From positions 1 to 64,000 of the forward strand of contig JAGFXR010000004.1 in NCBI GenBank assembly GCA_017861365.1: a DNA stretch of 64,000 nt, given 5' to 3'. Both the position numbers and the translations under genes were made by a program. The notes beneath the pieces are model-generated. The model did not search any database. It was not told the origin of the DNA and saw only the letters and a list, made by a program, of their open reading frames with translations. This DNA comes from Oscillospiraceae bacterium. Its GTDB lineage: Bacteria; Bacillota; Clostridia; Oscillospirales; Oscillospiraceae. Positions within the stretch are counted from its first letter, which is position 1. Every line of letters begins with the position of its first letter. Of the stretch, positions 48,614-57,934 are shown one piece after another.

Positions 48614-50938
48614 TCAGGGCACCTCCAGCATACAGCAGGTCATGCCGTCATACCAGTACACCCATCTGATATTCCCCTGAACACAGCCTCCTCCCGGGCA
48701 CGGGAGGGAGACACTACCCTCCAGCATCTCTTCCCGAAGCTCATCCAACCGCTGAAACAGGCCGTTTTCACAGCCGCTCCCCTCCGGATCACCAGAAAGG
48801 AGCTTTCCCTCCACAACGTCCGGAAACATTTGCCCCGCCCGGCGGTTATAATAAACCACCCTCCGGCTCTCGACATCCAGAATCAAAATGGAAGCCGGAC
48901 TGTGTTCCATCAGGCCGCGCATGATATCCAGCTGCCGCTCCAGGTTCTGCTTGTTTCGATTCACAAGCACATATTCCTCCAGCACCTTTGACGCAGTGCA
49001 AAACATTTCCTGCTCTTCCTCGGTAAAATAATGGGACATGCCGAGAATATCCAGTCCGACAAATCCATAGCAGCTTTCGTCCAGATAAAAGCCGCTGCGA
49101 ATCATGGCTTTTAGCCCCAGCTGTTCTCCCACCCATTGAATGGACGCCTCCGCGTAATCAATATCGTGGACACACAGACATTCCTGTCCGAACAAAGGGT
49201 CTTCCTCCTTTGGAATAACGGACGGTATATGAAACAAATCCTGCGACAGCAGCTGCTCGTCGATGCTGTTCCATTCGAAGGTCAGGCGAAATGGTTCATT
49301 GAACCGGCTTCGCTCATAAATATAGGCGCGCTGGGCTCCAAACTGCCTTGCCAATAATTCCAGCACCGGTGGAATCGCCTGCTTCGGATTAAAAAAGCTA
49401 TGCAAAATTTTTGATATATTTTTCAGCAGGTTTTTGGAGGTACTTGCCCGATGCATCTTTTTGCTGCATTCTCTGAACCGCCCCTGCATCTCCAACTGAG
49501 CTCTGTCTTTGTGGTTTGATTCATAAATAGCGTAGCCGTCCCGCCCATTTTCCTTTGCCTGATACAGCGCGTCATCCGCTTCCTGATATAAATCATAAAA
49601 CTCAGTTTCATGGCGGGCAAACACAATCCCTACCGATACGGATACTTCGCAGGGCCCCGCACCGGAGGAATATGTCGCACGGAGCTCAGAGCAAACCTCC
49701 TCGGCTCGCCGAATTGCAGTTTCCTCCATTGCGATGTCCGGCAGAAAAATTAAAAATTCATCCCCGCCCAGTCTTCCTATGACATCGTTGCTGCGAAACA
49801 GCCGCCTGAGTTTCTGGGATATTTCGGAGAGCACCGAGTCTCCATACACATGCCCATAGGTATCGTTTACTTTTTTAAAATGATCGATGTCCAAAATCAT
49901 CAACGCGTGCAGCCCGTTTGCGTTCTGAGCCAAATGCGCCTCGACCCGGGCAATGGCAGCAGCTCTGTTGTATACCTTCGTCAAAGAGTCCACTTCCGCC
50001 TTGTACTGCAGCTCCTGCTCTCTCATCTTACTCTCGTGAATATCCCTGCAGATACAAAAGCTGAGAATTTCATCTCCATGCTCCGCATCGGTATATAAAT
50101 ATTCGGTCATGCAAACCCACTGCATATCACCCGCTGAATTGAGCCTGCGGAATTCAAGAGAAATTTCCCGTTTCCCCTTCCGATATTCCTCCAGTACCGT
50201 TTCCACGGCAAACGTTTCGAAAAACGCCGCCCGATGGGCAAAATCAATGAGGTTCTCACGGACAAACCGCAACAATTCAGATACTTTTTTTATGGTCTGC
50301 CCCGTGACTCTTTCATTTTCGGTGGAAATACGGCAAACCTCATCTTTTGTGAGATTCAGCTCATAAACCGAAATGGCGTCCGCCAGCAGCGAGCTTCGCA
50401 GATTGGACTCCGTTGAGGCGCTCCGCTCTATTTCCCGCTCCCGCTGGATATCCTGCATAATACCCACAAGCCTGGCGGGATTTCCGCTTTCATCCTTTTC
50501 AATCTGGCAATACAGCCGGTTCCAGCGATAAACCTGATGGCGATCCAACACCCGCACCAGACAGCCCAAATAATCCAGACCGGTGTGCAGTTCTTTGTAT
50601 GCGTTCCAAAAATCCCCCACATCTTCCGGATGAATGATCCGATCCGCGATCAGGCTCTCTGGAACGTTATAAAACAAAACGCCCCGTTTCTGAATTGCGG
50701 CCACGGGAAATTGCCCCGCCGGAACACAAAGAATCCGGCTTTTCACATCATATTCCCAAATACTGCACCGGGTGGCCGCCAGCGCCATAGAATAACTCTT
50801 CTGAAACGCGTCGAAACACTGAATCAGCGGTTCAGCCTCTTCACCCGCCAAGCGTGGCAAAATGGTGAACCGCACGGAAGAATCTGCGCAAAAAGTACCC
50901 TCTTCCCATATGCTGTCGGGCTGTTCCGATTTGTACAT
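48614..50938 (-). CDS. Diguanylate cyclase with PAS and GAF domains
   Basis: A 774-residue cytosolic signalling protein. PAS-like domains at about 45-165 and 180-305 lead to a GGDEF domain (305-470) with intact catalytic GGDEF (391-395) and inhibitory RxxD site RSND (382-385). Nearby motifs DIDHFKKVNDTYGHVYGD and VSVSVGIV are normal. A GAF-like domain (about 500-655) and a final PAS-like domain (about 665-774) follow. It should make c-di-GMP from GTP, tuned by the sensory domains and product feedback. A TTGTAA-17-TATACT promoter lies upstream. The unusual point is sensory domains on both sides of the GGDEF. Confidence 0.9.
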   Translation of the reverse strand: MYKSEQPDSIWEEGTFCADSSVRFTILPRLAGEEAEPLIQCFDAFQKSYSMALAATRCSIWEYDVKSRILCVPAGQFPVAAIQKRGVLFYNVPESLIADRIIHPEDVGDFWNAYKELHTGLDYLGCLVRVLDRHQVYRWNRLYCQIEKDESGNPARLVGIMQDIQREREIERSASTESNLRSSLLADAISVYELNLTKDEVCRISTENERVTGQTIKKVSELLRFVRENLIDFAHRAAFFETFAVETVLEEYRKGKREISLEFRRLNSAGDMQWVCMTEYLYTDAEHGDEILSFCICRDIHESKMREQELQYKAEVDSLTKVYNRAAAIARVEAHLAQNANGLHALMILDIDHFKKVNDTYGHVYGDSVLSEISQKLRRLFRSNDVIGRLGGDEFLIFLPDIAMEETAIRRAEEVCSELRATYSSGAGPCEVSVSVGIVFARHETEFYDLYQEADDALYQAKENGRDGYAIYESNHKDRAQLEMQGRFRECSKKMHRASTSKNLLKNISKILHSFFNPKQAIPPVLELLARQFGAQRAYIYERSRFNEPFRLTFEWNSIDEQLLSQDLFHIPSVIPKEEDPLFGQECLCVHDIDYAEASIQWVGEQLGLKAMIRSGFYLDESCYGFVGLDILGMSHYFTEEEQEMFCTASKVLEEYVLVNRNKQNLERQLDIMRGLMEHSPASILILDVESRRVVYYNRRAGQMFPDVVEGKLLSGDPEGSGCENGLFQRLDELREEMLEGSVSLPCPGGGCVQGNIRWVYWYDGMTCCMLEVP

Positions 50939-50982
50939 GTGTTGACTGCCCCCTTACCATCTCAATAGCACAATCAAGTTTT

Positions 50983-51011
50983 AGTATACCACGGTATGCT
51001 CAAAATTACAA
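50983..51011 (-). promoter_or_regulatory. Sigma-A promoter of the diguanylate cyclase gene
   Basis: TTGTAA and TATACT separated by 17 bases on the minus strand. Confidence 0.6.
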
Positions 51012-51056
51012 TAAATTTCTTCCATTTTAGACATATCATTTAAGTCTGCGCCACCC

Positions 51057-51109
51057 AAAAAAACGGGTGGTTTGGGGAAATGCGCGCTGGCATTCCTTCA
51101 AACCACCCG
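51057..51109 (-). terminator. Intrinsic terminator after the P-type ATPase gene
   Basis: Stem CGGGTGGTTTG/CAAACCACCCG with a 24-base loop, followed by seven T on the minus strand. Confidence 0.9.
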
Positions 51110-51115
51110 CTTGGA

Positions 51116-53710
51116 TTACAGTGTCTTGCGATTTCTGTTTTCAACCCATTTCTGCAGCTCCGTCGCCAGCAGCATCAGCAGGCACAGCCCAAGCACCGCA
51201 AGCCACATCACAGGCGGAATGCTTCCCAGTCCGAACAGCGAGCGAAGCTGGGGAATCACGATGACAATGCACTGCAAGAAGGCTGAAACCCCAAGGCCGC
51301 CCCAAAGCGCGGGATGCTCCTTTGCCCGCATACGAAACACGGAGTGATGCTCCGACTGGAAGCCCAGCGCCGCGAACAGCTGGCACAGTGAGAGCGTCAT
51401 AAACGCCATGCTCATCCCGGTTTCCTGGCTATACTGAGTGCCCAGCAGGAACGCCGTCATGGTCAACGCGGCCTCTACCAAACCGATGACAGCAATCCGC
51501 CCCCACTCGCATCCGGTGAAAAACGGCGTGTTCTTGCCCCGGGGCCTCCGCTCCATCACTCCATCCTCGGCAGGCTCCACACCCAGTGCCAGGGCCGGAA
51601 GGGAATCGGTCACCAAATTGATCCAGAGAATATGGACAGGCTTCAAGATGGTCCAGCCCATCAGGGTCGCCGCCAGCAGCGTCACCACCTCGCCGGCATT
51701 GGAGGAGAGCAGGAAGCGAACCGCCTTATGAATGTTGTCAAAAATACGGCGGCCCTCCTTCACCGCAATGACAATGGTGGCAAAATTATCGTCGGTCAGC
51801 ACCATGTCGGAGGCCCCCTTAGAGACATCGGTGCCCGTAATGCCCATGCCCACGCCGATGTCGGCGGCCTTCAGTGCCGGGGCGTCATTGACCCCGTCTC
51901 CCGTCATGGAGACAATTTTGCCCCGCTTCTGCCACGCCGCCACAATGCGGCTCTTATGCTCAGGCGCAACCCGGGCATAAACCGCGATGTCCGAGATCTC
52001 CTGGAACAGCTGATCGTCGCTCATCTGCTCCAGCTCCGCGCCGGTGACCACCCGGCGGCCGTCGCCCAAAATACCCAGATCCTGTGCAATGGCCGCGGCG
52101 GTCACCTTATGATCTCCGGTAATCATCACCGGAAGAATACCGGCCTTCCGGCAGACCGCGATAGCCTGCGTGGCCTCTTTTCTGGGTGGATCAATCATGC
52201 CCGCCAGTCCGGAGAAGATCAGACCGCTCTCCGTCCCCTCCACGTCGCCTGTGTCCACGGCATCCACATCCTTGTAGGCAAAGGCCAGCACCCGAAGCGC
52301 CTGTCCCGCAAGCGCCTCGTTTTCCGCCTCCGCCTCGCCAACGCTCTCCAGCTCCGCGATTCCATCCCCCGAAACCCGGTGGGTGCACCGGGAGAGCAGA
52401 ACATCGGGCGCGCCCTTTACCAGCACGCGCTTTTTGCCGTCAGGCAGATCAATGACCACTGTTGACAGCTTGCGGTCGGAATCAAACGGGATTTCACCAG
52501 ATCGAATCCGCGCCTTCACATCTTTCAGTTCGATCGTTCCCTCCGCGATCAGATAATCCAGCAGCGCGGTCTCCGTAGGGTCTCCAATGAGAGCCGTACC
52601 CTCTCCCGGCTGGCTGTCATTACAGTGGAGCATCACCTCAAACAGACGGTCGGCCGGAGCGTCCCAGGTCCAAGTCCGTGTCACCGTCATGCGGTTTAAC
52701 GTCAGCGTGCCTGTTTTATCAGAGCAGACCACATCAGTGGAACCCAGTGTCTCCACCGCCGGCAGCCGCCGGATAATGGCCCCCTGTTTTGCCATGCGCT
52801 GCATCCCCATGGCCAGGACAATGGTCACCACCGCCACCATACCCTCCGGAATGGCCGCCACCGCCAGGGAAACGGCAGTCAGGAACATATCCATCGTCTC
52901 GCGCCCGCCGAGTTTTCCGATGACAAAAATAATGACCGCGATGGCGATGACCAGATAGGACAGCAGATTAGACAGCTGATTCAGCTTTTGCTGCAGCGGC
53001 GTGATTTCCTTTCCGCCGGTTGACAGCTGATGGGCGATCTTGCCCATCTCGGTATTAATTCCCGAAACGACCACTACACCGACGGAGCGCCCAGAGGTCA
53101 CCGCGGTGCCAAGATAAGCGAGATTGATCCGGTCACCCAGCGGGGCGTCCGCCTGAACCGTCACTCCCGCGCTCTTTTCCACAGGAACCGACTCTCCTGT
53201 CAGGGCGGATTCCTCGATCTTAAGGGAATTGCTTTCCAGCAGACGAAGGTCGGCCGGAATCGAGTCCCCCGCCTCCAGAACCACGATATCGCCGGGAACC
53301 AGTTGGGCTGCGGGCAGTTTTACCGTGACTTCGTCCCGGATCACCTTCGCGTAGGGCGCCGCCATTTTTGAGAGCGCCGCCAACGCGGCCTCCGCTTTTG
53401 ATTCCTGCACTGTTCCCATGACGGCGTTGATCATCACAACGAGCCCAATGATGGCCGCGTCCACACCCTCGCCCAGGAACGCTGAAATTCCCGCGGCGGC
53501 TACCAGTACCCATATCATGAAATCCTTGAACTGCGCTCCGAAAATTTGCAGGAGAGATTTCTTTTTCCCCTCCTCCAGATGATTCGGTCCATATTCCTCC
53601 AGCCTTCTCGCCGCTTCCTCTGCGGACAAGCCGCCTGCCGTGGTATTGAGCGTGTCAAGTGTCTGCGCGGAATCCATCGTGTGCCACAAAGCTTGCTTCG
53701 GCGACATCAT
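51116..53710 (-). CDS. Calcium-type P-type ATPase (PMCA/SERCA-like)
   Basis: An 864-residue membrane pump of P-type class II. Seen in order: cation ATPase N-domain, actuator motif LTGESVPVEK, the TM4 motif AAIPEGMVAVV, phosphorylation site CSDKTGTLTLN, the KGAPDVLL nucleotide site, hinge MTGDGVNDAPALKAADIG, and the TM6 motif NLVTDSLPALALG. The PEG and N..D residues in TM4 and TM6 fit calcium export, although manganese is possible. A strong promoter (TTGACT-17-TATAAT) drives it, and its terminator is just past the stop. It stands alone. Confidence 0.93.
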   Translation of the reverse strand: MMSPKQALWHTMDSAQTLDTLNTTAGGLSAEEAARRLEEYGPNHLEEGKKKSLLQIFGAQFKDFMIWVLVAAAGISAFLGEGVDAAIIGLVVMINAVMGTVQESKAEAALAALSKMAAPYAKVIRDEVTVKLPAAQLVPGDIVVLEAGDSIPADLRLLESNSLKIEESALTGESVPVEKSAGVTVQADAPLGDRINLAYLGTAVTSGRSVGVVVVSGINTEMGKIAHQLSTGGKEITPLQQKLNQLSNLLSYLVIAIAVIIFVIGKLGGRETMDMFLTAVSLAVAAIPEGMVAVVTIVLAMGMQRMAKQGAIIRRLPAVETLGSTDVVCSDKTGTLTLNRMTVTRTWTWDAPADRLFEVMLHCNDSQPGEGTALIGDPTETALLDYLIAEGTIELKDVKARIRSGEIPFDSDRKLSTVVIDLPDGKKRVLVKGAPDVLLSRCTHRVSGDGIAELESVGEAEAENEALAGQALRVLAFAYKDVDAVDTGDVEGTESGLIFSGLAGMIDPPRKEATQAIAVCRKAGILPVMITGDHKVTAAAIAQDLGILGDGRRVVTGAELEQMSDDQLFQEISDIAVYARVAPEHKSRIVAAWQKRGKIVSMTGDGVNDAPALKAADIGVGMGITGTDVSKGASDMVLTDDNFATIVIAVKEGRRIFDNIHKAVRFLLSSNAGEVVTLLAATLMGWTILKPVHILWINLVTDSLPALALGVEPAEDGVMERRPRGKNTPFFTGCEWGRIAVIGLVEAALTMTAFLLGTQYSQETGMSMAFMTLSLCQLFAALGFQSEHHSVFRMRAKEHPALWGGLGVSAFLQCIVIVIPQLRSLFGLGSIPPVMWLAVLGLCLLMLLATELQKWVENRNRKTL

Positions 53711-53771
53711 AAATACACATTCTCCCGTCCATTGAGTATTATATGGTGAATATCAATTCCCCTTTGGGTAA

Positions 53772-53800
53772 ATTATATTATCCACATAATCAAAAGTCAA
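53772..53800 (-). promoter_or_regulatory. Sigma-A promoter of the P-type ATPase gene
   Basis: TTGACT and TATAAT separated by 17 bases on the minus strand, start near 53765. Confidence 0.8.
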
Positions 53801-53894
53801 CTACTTTCTCGCACTGTTTCTGAGAAAAATTGTGATTTCAACATTTACATTTTGTTCATAGTACCGTCATGAATTATCCGCATTTTCTGTTTAC

Positions 53895-54000
53895 AATATG
53901 CCTGTACTCAGGAAACTGAGACATGGCAATATCATTCCCTCTCCAACCCTCTCTCCAAACACATCAAGAAAGCCCCCGGCCTGAGTCGCCGGGGGCTTTG
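53895..54000 (+). ncRNA. Candidate small RNA with CU-rich region
   Basis: After a TACAAT -10-like box (near 53892) comes a hairpin with GAAA tetraloop (TGCCTGT-A-CTCAG/CTGAG-ACA-TGGCA), then a single-stranded CU-rich run (CCCTCTCCAACCCTCTCTCC) able to pair with Shine-Dalgarno sequences. A strong terminator stem follows (AAAGCCCCCGGC/GCCGGGGGCTTT, 53969-53999). No convincing -35 box is visible. Confidence 0.4.
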
Positions 54001-54037
54001 CTGTTTGCAAAACCTCCCGAAAACCTCTTTTATGTTG

Positions 54038-54078
54038 GTCCATGCCGGACATTTTTTTGACCGGCACGGACTTTTTTT
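54038..54078 (+). terminator. Second terminator before asnB
   Basis: Stem GTCCATGCCGG/CCGGCACGGAC with one A-C mismatch, then seven T. It lies 38 bases past the stem of the small RNA candidate and ahead of the asnB start. Confidence 0.8.
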
Positions 54079-54134
54079 CTTTTTTTGCATATACTGTTGG
54101 GTAGTAGAATTGACATAATGAGGAGTTGATTGGA

Positions 54135-55979
54135 ATGTGCGGTATCGCCGGTTTTTGTCATTTCAAGCGGGATAACAACACGGAGCAATGGGCGGAAGCG
54201 GGCCGCGCCATGGGTGAGACCTTAAACCACAGAGGCCCGGACGACAAGGGTCTCTTTCAGGTCGGAGACGCGGTGCTGGTACATAGGCGCCTGGCGGTGA
54301 TTGACCCGGAACACGGGCGCCAGCCTATGACCAGGAAAAAGGACGAAATTAGTTATACCATTTGTTATAACGGCGAACTTTATAACACAGCAGATCTCCG
54401 CTCAGATCTTCTGGCTTTGGGCTTCACTTTTGAAACTTCGTCGGATACCGAGGTTTTGCTCTGCGCTTACATCGCGTATGGCGAGGATGTCGGCCGTCAT
54501 CTGGAGGGAATTTACGCCTTTACCATTTGGGACGAGGCGCGCCGCCAGTTGTTCTGCTGTCGGGACCGCTTTGGTGTAAAGCCTTTTTTCTACACATCAA
54601 TGGAGGACGCTTTTGTCTTTGGTTCAGAGCTGAAAGCGCTGTTCGCCTACCCCGGCATCGTTCCCCGGGTAGAGGAGGATGGCTGGTGTGAGGTACTGGG
54701 GCTCGGCCCCGCCCGCACCCTTGGCAATGGCGTATTTGCCGGGATTTCAGAGCTGCTGCCCGCCCACTGCCTGGTGGTGTCCCCCTCCGGAACACGGCAA
54801 TTCTGCTACTGGCGGCTGGAGAGCCGCGAGCACACCGATGACTATGAGCAGACAGTGAGTAAAGTAAAGGAGCTTGTCTCCGGTGCGATCTCACGCCAGC
54901 TGGTCAGCGACGTTCCGCTGTGCACCTTCCTGTCGGGCGGTCTGGATTCCTCCGTGATCACCGCCGTTGCCGCCCGGGATTACGCGTCCCGTGGGCTGCC
55001 GCCGCTGGAAACCTACTCCTTTGACTACACGGACAATGAGACCTTTTTCACCCCCAGCGCGTTCCAGCCCGATGACGACCGGCACTGGGTGAAACGGATG
55101 CGGGAGGAATTTCCCATCTCCCATACGGTTCTGACCTGCGACATCGAGCCGCTTGTGGCCCTGCTGGACGACGCGGTTCTCTCCAAGGATCTGCCCGGTA
55201 TGGCGGATGTGGATTCCTCTTTGCTCTATTTCTGCCGTCAGGTGTCCGACCGTCATGTAGTGGCTCTCTCCGGAGAGTGCTCCGACGAGGTATTCGGGGG
55301 TTACCCCTGGTTCGAGCGCAGTGAGATGCTGTTTGCGGATACCTTCCCCTGGAGCCGTGACCTCTCTCCCCGCTCCTCGGTATTCGCTCCCATGTGGGAA
55401 ACATTCCATATCGCGGACTATGTTCAGAGCCGCTATCGGGACTCCGTGGCGCAGACACCGAGGCTTCCCGGTGAGCAACCGGAGGATGCCCGCCGCCGCG
55501 AGGTGGCATGGCTGAATCTACGCTGGTTTATGACCACACTGCTCGACCGCAAGGACCGCATGTCTATGGCTTCCGGCCTGGAGGTGCGGGTTCCCTTCTG
55601 CGACCACCGGCTGGTGGAATATGTCTTTAATATCCCCTGGAGCATGAAAGCAAAGGGCGGTGTCCGCAAGCAGGTGCTGCGGGACGCCGCGGCAGGGCTG
55701 CTTCCGGAGGATGTGCGTCTGCGTCCCAAATCTCCCTATCCCAAAACCCACAATCCGCTGTACACCCGGCTGGTAGCCGCTCGTGTCACCGCGCTGCTGG
55801 AGGAGAACACCGCCCCGGTCTGCGGGCTTCTTGACCGTCCCGCTCTGAGAGCCGGCCTGCTCTCCGATTCGGGAGATCTGGGCAAGCCATGGTTCGGTCA
55901 GCTGATGGCCGGACCTCAGATGCTGGCCTACCTGCTTCAGCTCAACCGATGGATGCTGCGCTTTGGAATTACAGTCTGA
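54135..55979 (+). CDS. asnB: Asparagine synthase (glutamine-hydrolysing)
   Basis: A 614-residue two-domain enzyme making asparagine from aspartate, glutamine and ATP. The N-terminal glutaminase starts with MCGIAGFCHF, whose Cys2 becomes the nucleophile, followed by LNHRGPDDKG and YNGELYN. The synthetase domain has the PP-loop FLSGGLDSSVITAVAARDY near residue 260 and SMASGLEVRVPFCDHRLVEY near 480. ATG 54135 is required because the cysteine must follow the first methionine; GAGGAG lies 11 bases away. No obvious strong promoter was found; TATACT at 54090 may be the -10. Confidence 0.95.
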   Translation: MCGIAGFCHFKRDNNTEQWAEAGRAMGETLNHRGPDDKGLFQVGDAVLVHRRLAVIDPEHGRQPMTRKKDEISYTICYNGELYNTADLRSDLLALGFTFETSSDTEVLLCAYIAYGEDVGRHLEGIYAFTIWDEARRQLFCCRDRFGVKPFFYTSMEDAFVFGSELKALFAYPGIVPRVEEDGWCEVLGLGPARTLGNGVFAGISELLPAHCLVVSPSGTRQFCYWRLESREHTDDYEQTVSKVKELVSGAISRQLVSDVPLCTFLSGGLDSSVITAVAARDYASRGLPPLETYSFDYTDNETFFTPSAFQPDDDRHWVKRMREEFPISHTVLTCDIEPLVALLDDAVLSKDLPGMADVDSSLLYFCRQVSDRHVVALSGECSDEVFGGYPWFERSEMLFADTFPWSRDLSPRSSVFAPMWETFHIADYVQSRYRDSVAQTPRLPGEQPEDARRREVAWLNLRWFMTTLLDRKDRMSMASGLEVRVPFCDHRLVEYVFNIPWSMKAKGGVRKQVLRDAAAGLLPEDVRLRPKSPYPKTHNPLYTRLVAARVTALLEENTAPVCGLLDRPALRAGLLSDSGDLGKPWFGQLMAGPQMLAYLLQLNRWMLRFGITV

Positions 55980-55989
55980 GCAAATCCGG

Positions 55990-56018
55990 TTGATATTCCA
56001 GTAAATATCCGTTATAAT
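55990..56018 (+). promoter_or_regulatory. Sigma-A promoter of the pyrophosphatase gene
   Basis: TTGATA and TATAAT separated by 17 bases. The start would fall at about 56025, inside the leader hairpin or just before it. Confidence 0.8.
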
Positions 56019-56062
56019 GGTCAAAGCAGCGTGTAAACACCCGTATGTGCGCTGCTTTGACC
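56019..56062 (+). promoter_or_regulatory. Hairpin at the 5' end of the pyrophosphatase message
   Basis: Arms GGTCAAAGCAGCG and CGCTGCTTTGACC, 13 exact pairs around an 18-base loop. It begins next to the -10 box and ends a few bases before the ribosome site; no T-run follows, so it is not a normal terminator. Confidence 0.65.
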
Positions 56063-56087
56063 TTATTTGCAGAAAGGAATGCTACTA

Positions 56088-56621
56088 GTGTCGAACATTT
56101 GGCATGATATTGACCCCAAACGCATCCGTCCCGAGGATTTTATCGCGGTAATTGAAATTCCTCAGGGCAGCAAGAAAAAGTACGAGCTTGACAAGGAGAC
56201 CGGTCTGATTATTTTGGATCGCATTCTCCATACCTCCACCCATTATCCCGCCAATTACGGTTTTATCCCCCGTACCTACGGCGACGACGGCGACCCCCTT
56301 GACGTTTTAGTGCTGTGCTCGGAGGCGCTGGACCCGCTCACCTTGGTGCGCTGCTATCCCATCGGCTACATCAGCATGCTGGACGGCGGAAAGAAAGACG
56401 AAAAAATTATCGCCATCCCCTTCTCCGACCCCGGTTACAACTGCCATCGGGAGCTGACCGACCTCCCCGCTCACATTTTTGACGAGATGGCCCACTTCTT
56501 CAGCGTGTACAAGGCTTTGGAAGGCAAGGAAACCATCGCCGGCGATGTGAACGGCAGAGAAGCCGCTATTTCAGTCATCACCGACGCCATTGACCAATAC
56601 ATTGTATCCTTTTGTAAATAA
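56088..56621 (+). CDS. ppa: Inorganic pyrophosphatase, family I
   Basis: A 177-residue soluble pyrophosphatase that drives biosynthesis by hydrolysing diphosphate. The active-site signature GDDGDPLDVLVLC is near residue 65, with upstream EIPQGSKKKYELDKETG and YPANYGFIPRTY, and the lysine-aspartate pair in DGGKKDEKIIAIP. GTG 56088 follows AAAGGA at nine bases and starts the protein MSNIWHDIDP; TTG 56067 is less likely. Family I enzymes are less common than family II in Firmicutes, so the assignment is worth noting. The glf gene starts about 155 bases later. Confidence 0.93.
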   Translation: MSNIWHDIDPKRIRPEDFIAVIEIPQGSKKKYELDKETGLIILDRILHTSTHYPANYGFIPRTYGDDGDPLDVLVLCSEALDPLTLVRCYPIGYISMLDGGKKDEKIIAIPFSDPGYNCHRELTDLPAHIFDEMAHFFSVYKALEGKETIAGDVNGREAAISVITDAIDQYIVSFCK

Positions 56622-56776
56622 CCGTCCTCGTTCCGGCATTTTAATGAAATTTAATGATTTCTTTCATACTCTTGAACGGAATACTATGATAGAATACTAT
56701 AATAATGCCAGAATGCCAGATGAAACGACCTGCCGTTTCGTCTGAATCGTAAATCCCCCCCGAAAGGACGTTTTGC

Positions 56777-57925
56777 ATGTTTGACTGTATCGTAATCGGC
56801 GCCGGTTTTGCGGGCGCGGTCACCGCCCGGGAGCTTGCGGAGCGGGGTAATCAGAAGGTTCTTCTGGTGGAACGCCGAACCCATCTGGGCGGAAACGCCT
56901 ATGACTGCCTGGATCAGGCAGGCGTTCTCATCCATCAGTACGGTCCCCATATCTTCCACACTTCCAACCGGCAGGTATTTGAGTATCTCTCCCGGTTTAC
57001 ATCCTGGCGTGATTATCAGCACCGCGTGGTCGCCAGCGTCCAAGGCCGCCTGATGCCGGTTCCTTTTAACCTGACTTCCCTGGAGCTGGCCTTTGGATCG
57101 GAGGCAGCCGCCCGCCTGTCAAAGAAATGCATCGAGACGTACGGCGCGGAAAAAAAGGTGACCATTTTAGAGCTGCGGCAGAGCACCGATCCGGAGCTGT
57201 CGGCTCTCGCCGACTACGTTTATGAACATATTTTTGAATACTACACCATGAAGCAGTGGGGAACCACCCCGGAGGAAATCGATCCCAACACCACTGCCCG
57301 GGTTCCGGTCTTTCTCTCCCGGGATGACCGCTATTTTCAGGATCCCTGGCAGGGTATTCCCGCCGATGGCTATACCGCTTTGTTCGAGCGCATGCTGGAT
57401 CACCCCAACATCGAAGTGCGGCTGGGTGTTCCCGCGGAAACGGTTCTCACCCTGCGGGACGGCGCCGCAGAGCTGGAGGGTGCCGCGTTTACAGGTGCCG
57501 TCATCTACACCGGCGCGGTGGACGAGCTATTCGGCTGCCGGTTCGGGCGGCTGCCCTACCGCACGCTGGATTTTCAGTTTGAAACGCTCCCAGTGGAATG
57601 GTTCCAGACTCACGGAACGGTGAACTATACCGTGGACGAGGCATACACCCGTATTACGGAATTTAAATATTTTTCCGGTCAGACACTGCCCGACCGCACC
57701 ACAATTGTAAAGGAATACTCCCGCGCATACACCGGAAGTACGGATGAAACCCCTTATTACGCCATTATCAACGGCGCAAACAACGCCCTATATGAGCAGT
57801 ACAGGGCTCTGGCCGGAGCTTACCCCAGACTCCGGCTGCTGGGCCGGCTGGCGGAGTACCAGTATTATAACATGGACGCCATCGTTGCCCGCGCCCTTAC
57901 CCTGGCCGACAGTTTGATAAAGTGA
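56777..57925 (+). CDS. glf: UDP-galactopyranose mutase
   Basis: A 382-residue FAD enzyme that converts UDP-galactopyranose to UDP-galactofuranose. The dinucleotide-binding start CIVIGAGFAGAVTARELAERG, the NAYDCLDQAGVLIHQYGPHI segment and HIFHTSNRQVFEYL are typical, and the centre has YYTMKQWGTTPEEIDP and RVPVFLSRDDRYF. The product feeds galactofuranose-containing glycans, so an exported polysaccharide or cell-wall glycan is implied. The neighbour glycosyltransferase follows within ten bases and probably uses the product or works on the same glycan. Confidence 0.94.
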   Translation: MFDCIVIGAGFAGAVTARELAERGNQKVLLVERRTHLGGNAYDCLDQAGVLIHQYGPHIFHTSNRQVFEYLSRFTSWRDYQHRVVASVQGRLMPVPFNLTSLELAFGSEAAARLSKKCIETYGAEKKVTILELRQSTDPELSALADYVYEHIFEYYTMKQWGTTPEEIDPNTTARVPVFLSRDDRYFQDPWQGIPADGYTALFERMLDHPNIEVRLGVPAETVLTLRDGAAELEGAAFTGAVIYTGAVDELFGCRFGRLPYRTLDFQFETLPVEWFQTHGTVNYTVDEAYTRITEFKYFSGQTLPDRTTIVKEYSRAYTGSTDETPYYAIINGANNALYEQYRALAGAYPRLRLLGRLAEYQYYNMDAIVARALTLADSLIK

Positions 57926-57934
57926 GTGTGTTTT

